Below are positions 14,101 through 25,214 of a DNA stretch of 64,000 nucleotides, in pieces (the first letter of the stretch is position 1; each line of letters starts with the position of its first letter). The notes beneath the pieces were generated by a model, which made no database searches, was not told the origin of the DNA, and saw nothing but the letters and a program-made list of their open reading frames with translations. Source of the stretch: Sipunculus nudus (taxonomy: Eukaryota > Annelida > Sipuncula > Golfingiida > Sipunculidae). The stretch lies in assembly GCA_026874595.1 (NCBI GenBank), contig CM049317.1, positions 49,128,401 to 49,192,400 of the forward strand. Direction: 5' to 3'. The position numbers and the translations under genes were made by a program.

Positions 14101-14433
14101 GGTTGACCAAGCTCGGCCAAGGCAGGCAGGTTTCCCCAAGGCAGACAAAGCTCATTGCCACTGTTCTCAGTATATCCAATTACAACTTCCATATTTAGAC
14201 ACATCATCAGTTTCATAATATTTATATACTGCAAGGTGTTTCCAAAGTTGTTAGAACTTTCTCTTCAGTGGTTTCTGAACTATTGCACCTACCAGCTTTT
14301 TGGGCTTCCACAAGTACAACCTGTCGCAAGCTTGAACTCACTGCTTTTTGCCAGTCCAGTTTAACTTGTTGGGCATTACGGTACCTTCGCATGGCCTCAC
14401 TTTTCTCCAACATCTTGGGCTTCATCTTGGCAC
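5512..14433 (-). CDS. DUF3987-like P-loop protein gene, six exons, 5' end open
   Basis: Exons on the minus strand: 14433-14293, 12376-12243, 11749-11588, 10473-10123, 7637-7507 and 6373-5512. All five introns start GT and end AG, and phases match across every junction (1, 0, 0, 0, 2), giving 592 residues to a TGA/TAA-type stop with no internal stop. The order of motifs fits DUF3987: a P-E-F-rich segment, a modified P-loop GQKGLNKS across the second junction, Walker B MIILSDE, a GFIQP...DGFIDRF block, then HGYLSKMKGILGRV. The family is found in bacterial and mobile replicons next to primase or helicase modules and also occurs in invertebrate genomes. Function here is unknown, though NTP binding is likely. 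No start codon fits in the first exon, which opens in mid-codon, so one or more upstream exons are missing. Confidence 0.8.
6374..7506 (-). other. Intron of the DUF3987-like gene
   Basis: A GTGAGT...CCAG intron of 1133 bp. The plus-strand open frame at 6842-7213 inside it has no recognisable domain and lies antisense to the gene. Confidence 0.65.
7507..7637 (-). CDS. DUF3987-like gene, exon e
   Basis: A 131-bp exon starting IIWDAHQEGKTEYTLTAEAA and ending GFYYTDDDK. Acceptor TATAG, donor GTGAGT (consensus), leaving in phase 2. It corresponds to the helical segment after the core in DUF3987 proteins. It is too short to be noticed as a free-standing reading frame. Confidence 0.8.
7638..10122 (-). 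other. Intron of the DUF3987-like gene, holding a family A element
   Basis: A 2485-bp intron. Its proximal half holds the complete family A copy at 9064-9909. The stretch 8460-8935 is slightly less AT-rich and gives broken minus-strand peptides (for example VRPKPVGPDTGQVHSQEEL) with several stops. It may be a decayed coding fragment, but I could not identify it. Confidence 0.55.
9064..9909 (-). mobile_element. Family A element with both termini, minus orientation
   Basis: It runs from the AGCTCAGCTGACTATAAGT hairpin (minus strand from 9906) to CAGCTGAGCGCCGTGACCC (minus strand ending near 9071). This 0.85-kb copy is compact and has both ends. The palindrome GACCCATGGGTC is at 9071-9082. No open frame of note. 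Confidence 0.75.
10123..10473 (-). CDS. DUF3987-like gene, exon d (Walker B)
   Basis: A 351-bp exon, 117 codons, phase 0 at both ends. It carries MIILSDELEYHL (Walker B), LTGFIQPLYLVNRLDPNQ and HDGFIDRFLVCAPPPL. The donor GTAAAT at 10122 gives a phase-exact join to the exon at 7637. Without splicing the frame reads on to a stop at 9961, which I take to be intron read-through. Confidence 0.85.
10474..11587 (-). other. Intron of the DUF3987-like gene with (TA)n
   Basis: A GTAAGA...TTGCAG intron. It contains a (TA)18-like tract at 11149-11184 and a degenerate CCATGGGACCCATGCGTCAT word near 11077, probably an old family A end. Confidence 0.6.
11149..11184. repeat. (TA)n microsatellite
   Basis: Pure TA run inside an intron of the DUF3987-like gene. 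Confidence 0.9.
11588..11749 (-). CDS. DUF3987-like gene, exon c
   Basis: A 162-bp exon beginning GLNKSGVQRALE, which completes the P-loop (K-S) and its following helix. An acidic segment and a V-N-Q-F-S-F-E-K-L-H-E end follow. Donor GTAAGA. Confidence 0.8.
11750..12242 (-). other. Intron of the DUF3987-like gene
   Basis: A 493-bp AT-rich intron from GTGAGA to ACTAG. No further feature seen. Confidence 0.65.
12243..12376 (-). CDS. DUF3987-like gene, exon b
   Basis: A 134-bp exon encoding VPPEFIFVPLLSVGLGL, then SEPAILWTALVGQK. This is the strand and start of the P-loop that precede the Walker A lysine in DUF3987 proteins. Donor GTGAGA. It leaves in phase 0, in the middle of the nucleotide-binding loop. 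Confidence 0.8.
12377..14292 (-). other. Intron with two family B repeat copies
   Basis: A 1.9-kb intron. Two minus-oriented family B starts (CATAAGCTCAC, the complement of GTGAGCTTATG) occur at about 12966 and 13810. Related sequence follows each one on its left (12720-12980 and 13560-13840: TTCTCCAAA, CCCTGTAAAATC and AGCTCCTGCC words shared). Confidence 0.55.
14293..14433 (-). CDS. DUF3987-like gene, exon a (most 5' secure exon)
   Basis: A 141-bp exon, acceptor CAACAG before 14433 and donor GTAGGT after 14293. It enters and leaves in phase 1. The product is basic and helical (AKMKPKMLEKSEAMRRYRN...), with K/R-rich residues typical of the linker before the NTPase core. Confidence 0.75.
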
Positions 14434-17002
14434 CTGTTGAAAACAAGGTACTAGTTTCCAGGCTGTATGGGAGGAGCATTCCATTTTATAAATCATTAAA
14501 ATTTATAAATAAACTTTAATCTCAATTTTTTGTCTTAGTAAAAATTTAGTTTAGTATGTTATAGTTAGACAGATCATATAATATATCACATATATAATAT
14601 CATATATTCCAGTACTTTCAGTAATCTATCTGTTACTATAACTGAAACTATACTACAGCATTTTAGCATCGATAACTACTACTATTACTATTACTTGCCT
14701 TCTATTAGGAATACTATTACTTTTATTTAATATAAAATATAAATACACTGAACTACTTTATTATGAATATATTCATGCATTTCATGTGTACATGTGTACA
14801 GCCTTAAATATTTCCAGCAAGATAAGTACATCACATTCTGCAGCATCACATTCCACTGTCAGCTGACAATAACCTGCCAAACATACCATGTACACTTACA
14901 AAGGACTTCTCCAATGTTTTATGACCATGCCTACTTAATGAATCAACATAGGAACCAAGCGTTAACCTCAAGCCAAATTCTTTGTCCAGTGCCCATACCA
15001 CTTAGGTTAGTATTACATATGTCCAGGCAAAATTTAAATAGTAATCTGATCTTATTTTCTACTATATTATGCATTCTAAATGATATATAAGAGTTGTTTT
15101 CAGTCAGATTTTCAATTTTTAACACTGAATGGTTATGTACAGTTCAAAACTTGGATATTTATTTATAAATACACAATATTATATTAATTTACATTTTTTA
15201 TTATATGGCATTTTTTATTTTTATTTTATTAATTGGTACAGTTACGTTCATAGGTAATATTCTTTTCAAATCTCCATTTTAACAAAAATAAGGCCATATG
15301 TGTTCATGATGTGCAAATAACATCCACAGTAATAACAGCCAAAAATGTATTGTGGCAAAAAATAGAGTTACTACTATTTTGATTTCTCGTAATAACTTCC
15401 CATATTTGCAACATGCAGATCCATTTTTGGCTTTACAATTTGTTCATTGGTTCAATAAATTAATATCCCTGAAAATGTTCATAGCTTTAACAATTCTCAT
15501 GTTAGGTGCTCAACTATCTTTCCTGATTTTTTACCACGTCTTTCTTATTCGGGCTCATATCCCACAAATATACACCATACACTGTGAAAAATTTACATAA
15601 ATGACACAATGTCCCATGATTTTCTCGTGACATTTGCCCATTAACACTCACTAACAGTAAACTGCCACTTGAGTTATGTGTGGAGTAACATGTATATAAC
15701 CTGATAACATGCTTTACCTGCATGCTGAATCAGCCTGTTTCACTTTACTTGCGACCCAATAAAAGGGAAATTTTTACTCCTCTTTTAAAGAGGAAAATTG
15801 GGGGGGGGGGCTATTGAGGAATACATGTCAGATGTTAACCATGAGAACCCCCCCCCCCCCCCCATGGACATACCAGCATGTCCCTGGAGCAAGCTAAGAC
15901 AACCCCCCCCCCCCCTCCCCCACCGGACAAAATAGATGACCCCTCAGACCAGGACAAGCCACTTCATAGGTTCACAACAAATGCAAGAGCACTTTCACAC
16001 TAAGGAACAAGCTCTTGTGTGTCTGGCCAGTCTGTATGATTTGAGGTGAGACAGAAACCTTCTAAATATACAGCTATATTCAGTTTTAAACCAAATCCAA
16101 TCCAATTTCTGTAAGATGTATTGATCAATAATTATTATATTTTCTGTTATTCTAAGGAACCCAATGGGTCATTTTGTGCAGCAGAAGTTGACCCTCAAGG
16201 CTTAATCTCAAATAAATTCAAATGGAGACAATTTATAAGAGGAAACGTAATACAGGCCATAGATGATTGATCTAATTTTCAATATTGTTGCAAAATATTT
16301 TGTAAACTGACCACATGTTTCCTAATGCTGAAACTAAAGCATGTAAGCACTATGTGAACATAAGATCTATACTTTTATAATGATAATTGGTTGCCTTTTT
16401 GATAAGCTGTTGACTGTTCAGGTGTTAACACATGTTCAGTTCCATGCTATTTTTTCATATTAAAATCCACACGTGGAAGGACTAGATGGTGAGTAGAGAA
16501 AGAGAGAGGGAAAATAATGATTTGAGTTACAACACCTCTGTATATCTGTATATATTTCTTTTTTAAATAAATTTTATGCAGTTGCAATAAGTCTGTCCCC
16601 AGTGCTCAGGTGCTTGGAGTTACAACACATTTACATTTACATACAGGATATGACATTTAATTACATAGTGCTCATAGGAAAAAGGGAGTAAGGCCCAAAA
16701 CAATTAAAGGTATGGTTCTCATGCATCGCCCGCGTCAATTTTAACCTCTCAACTTTTTATTTTGATTTTCATCTGTCAAAAAGAGAAAATAATACTATTT
16801 TGATGCGACTTCCTCTGTCATGTAGTGCTTTTACCTGTTTAGCAAGAATTTTTTTTTCAAGATAAGTTTTTGCATGCTTTTCCCTGATCATATGACATAT
16901 TTATTGAAACATACAAAAAAGGTAAAAAAAAAATACTGCCCGCCCACAGTAATTTCTGAAAAAAGAGGGCCTGAGAACCATTTTTTAAAATATTTTTGGG
17001 CC
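14434..17002. other. Repeat-rich region without a secure gene
   Basis: AT-rich DNA with a degenerate minus-oriented family A copy at about 15170-15600 (TTCCTGATTTTTTAC and CGGGCTCATA words as in other copies). Poly-G or poly-C runs occur near 15801, 15847-15863 and 15903-15916. There is a short (CTATTA)n-like patch near 14680-14700. If the DUF3987 gene begins further upstream, this region is its first intron. Confidence 0.45.
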
Positions 17003-17034
17003 AAATGGCAGACATGGGGTCTATTACAGATGTT

Positions 17035-17169
17035 CTATTACTATTACTATTACTATTACTTTCAATTTCTGATATTACTATTACTATTACTATTACCACA
17101 TTTTATCTTCTATTACTATTACTATTACTATTACTTGGGTATCTATTACTATTACTATTACTATTACTT
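17035..17169. repeat. (CTATTA)n hexanucleotide array, left
   Basis: Three blocks of period-6 CTATTA separated by short unique sequence. The poly-Tyr and poly-Leu peptides it encodes are artefacts of the repeat. Confidence 0.85.
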
Positions 17170-18404
17170 AAACTGATGAGTGGATTCTAGACCTTGTGCA
17201 GCCATGAGTGCTATAAACTAGCACTACAATCATGTTTAAATAATATTACAAGCACCTATATCATCCAGTTATAACCTACACAATTTTCTTATACTGTGTC
17301 TGTCATTTACAAGAAGCCTAATGATACTGGAGATCTTAATTATTTCAGCTTCTTTAATTATGCTTTTTTTTATATTTTGAAACCTCAATGATTATTAGGA
17401 CGCTTAAAGTGGAAATGATAAGATAATTGTATGAACTCTTGAATACATGTAATTTAAAAGCAACCCATTTTACAGGCCCTGGCATATGTAAAATATTGAT
17501 TTATAATAATAATATGCATACTTGTACATTTTATATCATTTTCATATATATTTCACATAAATTTATTTTATAGTACATACTTCCATTAAGATTTAATCTT
17601 CTTTCTCATAGTTAATAAATTAAGATTCTCAGTGTAACTAAAAATTGTCTCCAAAGTAATCATAGATTTCATGATTATTGCATATTATTATTTAGTATCA
17701 AAACTGACAATTCAGTCCTTTATGTATGTATCAGGAGAGGAATTTATGTAGGGCTGTGTCCTGTTTCCCAATCCTTATAAATATATCCAATAAAAATACT
17801 GTTTACGTCAAGATTCTGGACAGATTCTAAGTACCCCATCTTCTCGGGTGTATTATTTTATCACATCTTGAGAGTGAACAGAGAGCTGGTAAACTTTACA
17901 ATAATGCTAGCATGGATGGCTTTTATTCTTCAGGCATGCCCTTCTTCATTGCAGCAAAACCAGCATAGGATAATTTAGGAATATAGAGAGTGATTTAAAC
18001 TTACATCAATTTTACAAAACAAATAAAATATTATATATATCACTTTCACAATAAATTTGGTATTAAACAATCATGTACTTTAAATTTTGTACATAAAAGG
18101 ATCTAATTATTTGATATCAAAATTTCACATATTAAATAATAAAACATTAACAGTTACTTATATTCTCATATTATATAATCAGATAAATTAATATCGTGAA
18201 AAAAATGGTTCATTTATTTTTCAAAATATAATTAACATAATTTTAGATATTGAATGAAGGTCTGCAAAATTGGTTCTATGAAATAACAGACAAGTATTAA
18301 AAGAATAGTTTTAAAAGAATATGTATATAAATTAACTAGATCATACATGTGATTGCAGTATCTAAATGAATTTAGTACTGGTATGAGTTTATATAGCCGT
18401 GACA

Positions 18405-18795
18405 AACACGACTTAGTTAGGACCCCCTACTGAGATGTGACACAAGCCAAATTTAGAACCGCCCTGCAAGTCCACGCCACGCTCCACGCTTTATAACCAT
18501 ATCTCCGCATGCAGGCAGGCAGCAGGCAGAAATCTCCGATACATGCAGAACAATATACGAATATATTGGGTTATAACGGAATATTTAACACACATAGTAG
18601 GTGTCGTTGGAGAGATAAGAAACTTATTAAAATTTCTAGTGGGTTTATTTGAAGTGACACGATACTTGTAAGCAATGAGGCGTTGTCAAAATTGACGAAA
18701 ATATTTGCATCCTCATTAACTCGATCCTCAGAGTTAGATGTCCAGGCAGTCTGGCAAGCCAGTAATCTGGCCGTAATGTCAGAGGGCTGATCTAG
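18405..18795. promoter_or_regulatory. CpG-enriched patch within the hexanucleotide element
   Basis: CpG is rare in the surrounding kilobases but frequent here (CCACGCCACGCTCCACGC near 18473-18490, AACGG, GTCGTTGG, GGCCGTAATG). On the minus strand a TATAAAGCG word sits at about 18494. It could be an unmethylated promoter or a captured host fragment. I cannot decide which. Confidence 0.25.
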
Positions 18796-19339
18796 CGCAA
18801 GAGTTTATATAGCATTGTAGGCTTCAATACTTTATGGGTAGTGAAAACACCATAAGCTTATCATGAACATTTTGGGTCTGCAATGTATCTGGTTTCATAT
18901 TATATTTTTCTGAATGTGTGTTATTGTAATCTGTATGATTAAAATGCAAAGTGGTTTGTCAAAATAAATCAAGGTACATTTCAGAATATGCACATGGATT
19001 GATGGATTTGAGATAAGATGTACATGTCACAATAATAATACACTATTTATCTGTCTCTTAACATCAAACATGCCTCTGTTTATCCATGGTTTACTAATCA
19101 AAAGTTCAGATTGTGCCAGGTTACTTATTTGGCTGTGACCTGCTCTGTCCAGTACTCTTATGTAATTAGCACCAGTGGTCACCAGCATTGTGGCAGCTAA
19201 CCCATGCTTGCCTCAATAAACACATCCTGGGCAATTTACCTGGACAAGAACTGAGTCTGTTCAGCATTATTTGCTGATAAGCTTCATGATCAAGGGGCTC
19301 ACAGGAAGTAATAGAAAGTAATATGTATTACACTATTAC

Positions 19340-19470
19340 TTTGTCTTCTTTTTCTATTACTATTACTATTACAGCTCAAATTTTTGAGTCTATTACTATT
19401 ACTATTACTATTACATGGAAAAAGCTGTAATAGTCTATTACTATTACTATTAATTATTATTATTACCCCA
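19340..19470. repeat. (CTATTA)n hexanucleotide array, right
   Basis: Three blocks of CTATTA, the last decaying into ATT trinucleotides, directly followed by the inverted terminus ACCCCATGTCTGCC. Confidence 0.85.
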
Positions 19471-19482
19471 TGTCTGCCAAAT

Positions 19483-22400
19483 GGTTAACTGCTTAACATT
19501 TTTGGATTTTTTTAAAACAGCAATTCTTATTTCATTTTTTTGCATTACATCAATTTTTTTCCACAATTCATAATTGCCTCTTTATTTATTGAAATTTTAC
19601 TCATATATTATCAAATTCAGCAAACAGATGGGTTTAATTATATTTTAAATGATTTAAGGGGAAATTAATTCTGCTACACATGTGTACACATGGCATCTTC
19701 TGGATTAATCCTTGAAATACTATTTTAAATTTTGTTTTGTACAATGGAATGGAAGCACCTTTAATGAAATACAGTTCAAACAATAACAATTATAGCAATT
19801 CACTTGGAGGTGGTGTTTTTTTATTTTTTCTTGGGAGGGGGGGGGGGTGACATGAGAATAATTCTTAACCTATTGAGGCATGGTGGTGGACCAGTGTGCC
19901 ATCACTAACAAGGATACCCAGGCAGGGCTTTAGTGACCAGAGATGCTTGCATGAAAGGGCAAAAATACAATAGAGACCCTAAGCTTTCATTTCCACAATT
20001 CAGCATTTAACAGATTGATGAATTCTGTGTACCTGCTGTAAAAATGAAATTGAATGTATTTACATGACAAAGTTGCGCAAATTAACAGCACTGAATGTAG
20101 TATATTTATGCTAATTACTGATTCTAATCAATCAGAACTATAAATATATTGTAATGTTGGGTATACAACGGAATGTATACTTAGCACTTTGGGATCAAAA
20201 TGTACAAAAAATTAGCCACTCCCTAATTTGTTGAGGCCTGACAGCACAGAACCCAATGAGAACATTCTGTTTTCTCTTTGTATATATATGTGAGAGCACC
20301 TGATTCTGTCAATATCAGAATTTGGACTCTTATCGTCAAGAAAGTACGTGCTTAATATGTGTAAGATACACACAATTTTCATCTTCATTTTTTTTAAATA
20401 CAGCTAACACACAGCCATTATTGAATGATTGGGACATTGCTTGGATTTGTGAGGACAGAAATATGACCATGGCAGGGGATGCATTGGTTTGCATTGAACC
20501 ACCATGTTTGAAATGACTTATATACACACATCTTTATAAAATAAAATATAAATTCAGTATGTGTTGGGAATTCCAGTTTTTTAGACAAATCACTTATAAT
20601 GAGCATAATGTGAATAATGTTTCTTTGTATACCCATGTTCTTGTATAATTAGCAACCTTTTTCCATCCTAGGACACCATGATTTAAAAAAAAAAAACTGG
20701 AAAATAACTATTACTGCTCATCCACATTTTACAATCCCTCTCATCTTTAGATGTTGCACCTATATCCCCAGCTATCCATTCTATTGAAACCTTACTTTCT
20801 TTTGATGTACTGTACATTTTAGGTCTGCATGTTCAGTGGACTGGACCATCATTCTTTACATCTGTATGGCCTTTTAAGAGGATGCGGTTAGTTTTAACCC
20901 ATACCTTTTTCATCTAGACTAGGCCCATATATCAGGGACATATAACATGTCAGAGGATGGTGTTGTTACATTTTCATGATGACAAGTATCCATTACCCTG
21001 CTGAGGTTAAGATTCAGATAGATAACTGGCCATGGTATGGACATAAAGATGTGAGACAAAGGTATCAAGGGTTTCAAATTACATTTGAAAAGGATAAAGA
21101 GCACCCTCAAACCATGGATGTCTGTGGATAGAATTTCTCCTAACAGCAGGGACCTAACAGCAGCTATTTGGAAAGAAAAAATTAAATATTTAGCCAAGAA
21201 AGATCACTTAAGGCACTTGCTGCTTGCGTAATTCCAGTAAACTGCCTCCAGGGGATTTGCCTGATAATTAGGATAGGGAAGAAACCGGGAAAGTGCCCTG
21301 ACAACACTAATATCAATAGGTTCAATGCTTGCAGAACCAAATTCTTAACAGGAACATACATATATTTGATTGGCTGGGTAAATGCAGCCATATCTAAAAA
21401 TTAGCATGGAAGTCTACAGTTCCTTCCACAGTTTTGCCATTGTTATATTTTTTTCAACATCTCAGAAATTATATTTTTTCTAAAGATTTTTACATTGGAA
21501 TAGTGCTACGCAAGGATTTCTATCACGGACCAGAACCAGAACAATTTGGTTTCAATACAACAGACATAATAGGGCTTACTTAATAGGCCTCTGGGGATTT
21601 TACGATGATTTGTTATCTCTTACATATGCCAGAGGTACATAAAATTAAATGAATCACATTCAATAGACTCTACATAGATGCTACTATTTGAGTTCTATAC
21701 AGAAATTATGATCAAACCATGAGCAACATATCTGTACCTTTCTCATAATAAAAAAGGAGTTATTCCTTAATTTTTACACAACCTTCAAACATTTAAATAC
21801 TCAATACCCAAATTTGTTTGCTGTACATTTACTGAACAGTCAAACCAAGGTCACTAGAGGCATTTATGAAAAAAAAATCCTGAAATCCCACTTTTGTACA
21901 CTTTTGTTTCCTGGGACAAACAATACCCTTAGAGGGTCATGTCATGTGAACTTGCCCAAGTTTGAACCTCAGATATTATATTAAATTATCTGGGGTAGAT
22001 ATCTTGTCCGACTCACAATTAATGGATACATTTTTTTTCTGATACTCATAACCGGTTCTTACATGGAATTGACCTTGTTGATCTCAGCAAGATGCTAAGG
22101 CCTCCTTTTCTTTTAATCATATGATGAACATTTTGATAATGAGATTACTTTGGCTTTTGGCTACACAATTATGATCACTGACTTTATAATACTGAAAAGC
22201 ATTACTTTGACAAACAAGTCACAGCATGCACACACTGTTTGCCACATTGACCTAACATTGGCATAACTTATGTTCTCCAAACCACTACCTCCAGAGAGAT
22301 TAATACATTTGGCGACAGGTCAGATCAGTAACGAGCTAGAACATACCTCCAGACTAGTGTGACAGAGTGTCTATTTTTACATGGGACTCATTATATCCTA

Positions 22401-22849
22401 TTAGTCCATAATGCACTTGTGTGTCTCATACCCCAAGGACCGCTATTCACCAATGCATCCCTTGCTCAACCCCTCCCCCACCCCCCCCCCCCTAAGGGCA
22501 CTCTAATCTACTTTCTAGAATGTAATTTACTGACAACATTTCTTTTTATCAATTTAGACAGCTGTTTACCTCATGAGGGTAGATTTTTAATATTACTGTG
22601 CACTGATAAATATCTGCCAAAACTTACTCTATACTATTCACATAATTTTTAGTGGTCTAGCTGCTTATATACAATTTTATAGTGATTTAGCTCAGACTGC
22701 ATGTACTGCAATTCTTCTCCTATTAAACTTTCAATATGTTAAATGTTGCAGGAAGCACTACTTCTGAAGGGTTGAACGTTATTTGCATTTTGATATTACA
22801 CCTTATTTAATACTTGCAAATCTTGTTTTCAACAAGTCCCCCTCATCCC
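19483..22849. other. Intergenic or intronic, no gene seen
   Basis: AT-rich sequence with a poly-G run near 19843 and a C run near 22478-22493. Open frames of 60-97 codons here show no motif, and frames overlap on both strands. Confidence 0.5.
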
Positions 22850-23700
22850 CGGTATATCAACCACTTTGGTACCCGTATTAACCTTTAACGGTCTTTGGTT
22901 TTCATGCACCATGGATTTCGTTCATTACACAATCAGCACAGATCAGGCAATCAATCCAAAACTTAGAGGACTAACCTTTTGTGCAGTGCAGATTCCCACC
23001 GATATGCAATCACTCACGGTCTCGTGTTCCCGGTCTGTATCAAATATATATAAAGATGATTTGTTGTTACTTCGCACTTCAAACTGGTAATGCAGGCTCT
23101 TGTTGCTTGCCGTCTGATAAACCCAACGTAAGTACAGGTCAGCCAATCATAGCACAATCTGCCCCGTGGGCCTATTGCTCACCAACCGAGGCGCTAACTG
23201 GATGCTCCACGGAAGAGGTCCAGCCTCCGTCATCATTACACAGTAATCTGATAAGGAAAGGCAATAAGGTGCCACGCCTGGCTGACCCGGAAATGGTCGG
23301 CTTGCCGAAATGGTTTGTAGAATTTTGGCGTGGAGCATGTCCAAGACTGCTGGGTAAACCGGTACGCTTGCGCTTAACAGGTGTTGCGTAACCTTCGAAC
23401 TGTATTGGAACTACGATGTCAAGGGCGGTAAGGGGATACCAGTGGCCAACTCTGTTCAACTGGTGTCCGTTGCGAACCCTGCATGCTATTTCGGATGGAA
23501 CCGGTGTTATTTCCTTATTGGCGAAAACTGTCAGTTCTCCTCCTTCCCAGTAGGATCGACATCAACTCGCACATATCAACACCTGCTCCTGCATTTTTTC
23601 GGCATGTCATATAGCTGTCTCGGTCAGGTGAGTACCAGCCAGGCCAAGGGCCATTTTATAATGGTTCGGTTTACTTACTGGTAAACCCACTGACCTCTGT
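22850..23700. promoter_or_regulatory. CpG-rich patch, candidate promoter or 5' exon region
   Basis: CpG dinucleotides are dense here (roughly one per 22 bases by eye) and scarce on both sides. The patch is also richer in G+C. A consensus plus-strand donor, CAG followed by GTGAGT, lies at about 23625-23634, and a good minus-strand donor, GTGAGC, at 23182. This fits a CpG-island-like transcription start region, perhaps bidirectional, or an exon of older coding sequence. Confidence 0.45.
23183..23561 (-). CDS. Candidate upstream exon of the DUF3987-like gene
   Basis: On the minus strand a frame is open from 23561 to a GTGAGC donor at 23182 and contains no ATG. It leaves in phase 1, exactly the phase needed by the exon starting at 14433, and would join as SVG-AKMKPK. 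The peptide includes YWEGGELTVFANKEITPVPS and a basic VKRKR stretch that could be a nuclear localisation signal. The phase match has a one-in-three chance of being accidental. A competing plus-strand frame overlaps it (to 23391). I recognise no domain. The acceptor and true start are unknown. Confidence 0.3.
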
Positions 23701-25090
23701 AACAGGTCTGTATTGTTAATAAATGTGGCATTCCCATTTATGTCTCCATGAACTTTTATATCGCGCCAGAGGATACAATAAGTGTAATTTAAAAAAGGGT
23801 ATTAGCGACATTGTAGTCAATCTGACTTACAAACAAAAAAAAAATAATTTAAAGGTAAACGGGTTGGAATATTAATTTTGAAAATTAAAGCTCCAAAATG
23901 CAGCATTACATTGCATGTAATATAAAGGAGCCACTCTAGAACATGGGCCTCAGGGCGACTGTAGGATCACTCAAGCACTGTCTCTACGAGGTTATGAGTG
24001 TATATGGACAAACGTACTGATGTATAGGATTATGTAATGGAGGAGAGTGTAAGTGGCAGATAAAAATAAGTGGCAAAATCAAGCAGCAGTACAACTTCAT
24101 GCATATCCTAAGGTTGTTTGGCTGAAGCCTGCAATCTTAAGTAGTACCAATATGAATCAGATAGTATGTTAACCAAAATTATTGCTTATGCACTGCATTA
24201 CATACACATAAATGCAATTATATACCAGATCCAATTTAGTGTATTACTTTATAATTTATTTTAGGTCAACCTGACAATTTGGCGGGGGGGGGGGGGGGGA
24301 TAACAGCAAATCAATTTAGTTTCACATGTTTTAGAACAGACACTGACAACTAAAGTACATAGTAGTGTAATAAACAATGTATGTACTATATACTTATCTG
24401 CCTTATTATATCTTGTTCAATTACACATTGTATTTCAGGGGCATGTAATTGAATACATGTAATTGTATCATTGCCTGAAAAGATCCGATGATTAATGCAC
24501 TGCAGGCCTATGAAATTTGTTGTACATAGTGGTTTGGCAATACACCCCTTTGATTCCCTTTGCATAGAAACTCTATAAGATAATGGAAAAAACATTGAAT
24601 AAGACAACTGAAATTTATTTTCAACATGTAAAATTGTGTTAAATGCCTTTAGTACTGTACTGTTACTATTTATTGGAAATTCAGACTCTATACATCCATT
24701 TCAAGCATACCTCAGAAACACATAGTTATGTTCCCAATTATTAGTACTTAACATATCTGATATTTGATAAGTGCATAACATATACTACATATATATCTAC
24801 TCATATGTATATATTAAAATAAATATAGTTCTTATAAAATTATCTACATTATATTATTTATGTAAGTCAGCAGCATTCATTTGTTGAAATACAAATTTTT
24901 CATCAGTATCGCATATTTGACCTAGAGGACAATGTTTAAAACATTTAAGTTATCAGTATGCAAGGACTATTAATTTTTGTAACACCCATTCAGTAATGTT
25001 GGAACTTAACATAGTTGGTATTTAATATTTGTTTCCCAGTGCCATATGATAAGAGTAGTATTTTCCAGTAATTTTTAGTGTCATACCTGC
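23701..25090. other. Intergenic, no gene seen
   Basis: AT-rich sequence with a 17-base G run at about 24283-24299. No exon, RNA gene or repeat edge recognised. Confidence 0.5.
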
Positions 25091-25095
25091 TACAG

Positions 25096-25130
25096 CTCTC
25101 TCTTTCTCTTTCTCTCTCTCTCTCTCTCTA

Positions 25131-25210
<80 letters not shown>
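25096..25210. repeat. (TC)n followed by (TA)n microsatellite
   Basis: A CT-rich run of about 35 bases passes directly into about 75 bases of TA. Confidence 0.9.
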
Positions 25211-25213
<3 letters not shown>

Positions 25214-25214
25214 G

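Larger units (their letters stand above)
17003..19482. mobile_element. 2.5-kb element with inverted ends and hexanucleotide arrays
   Basis: GGCAGACATGGGGT at 17007-17020 is exactly inverted as ACCCCATGTCTGCC at 19465-19478. Immediately outside both ends lies AAAT (17003-17006 and 19479-19482), a possible 4-bp target duplication. A TGGCAGAC end with a 2-bp AA duplication is an alternative reading. Just inside each end are arrays of the hexamer CTATTA (17035-17169 and 19340-19455), both in the same orientation. There is no transposase-like frame, and the superfamily is not assigned. Confidence 0.6.

Noticed and set aside
16857-17190. Poly-Tyr, poly-Leu and poly-Asn/Ser frames
   Set aside because: They are direct translations of the CTATTA hexanucleotide array.
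20919-21391. Minus-strand frames of 69-92 codons
   Set aside because: No motif, no splice logic, and composition like the surrounding AT-rich DNA.
22981-23684. Plus-strand coding exons in the CpG-rich patch
   Set aside because: Two overlapping frames exist and one good donor, but there is no acceptor, start or recognisable motif, so I kept only the patch itself and the minus-strand candidate.
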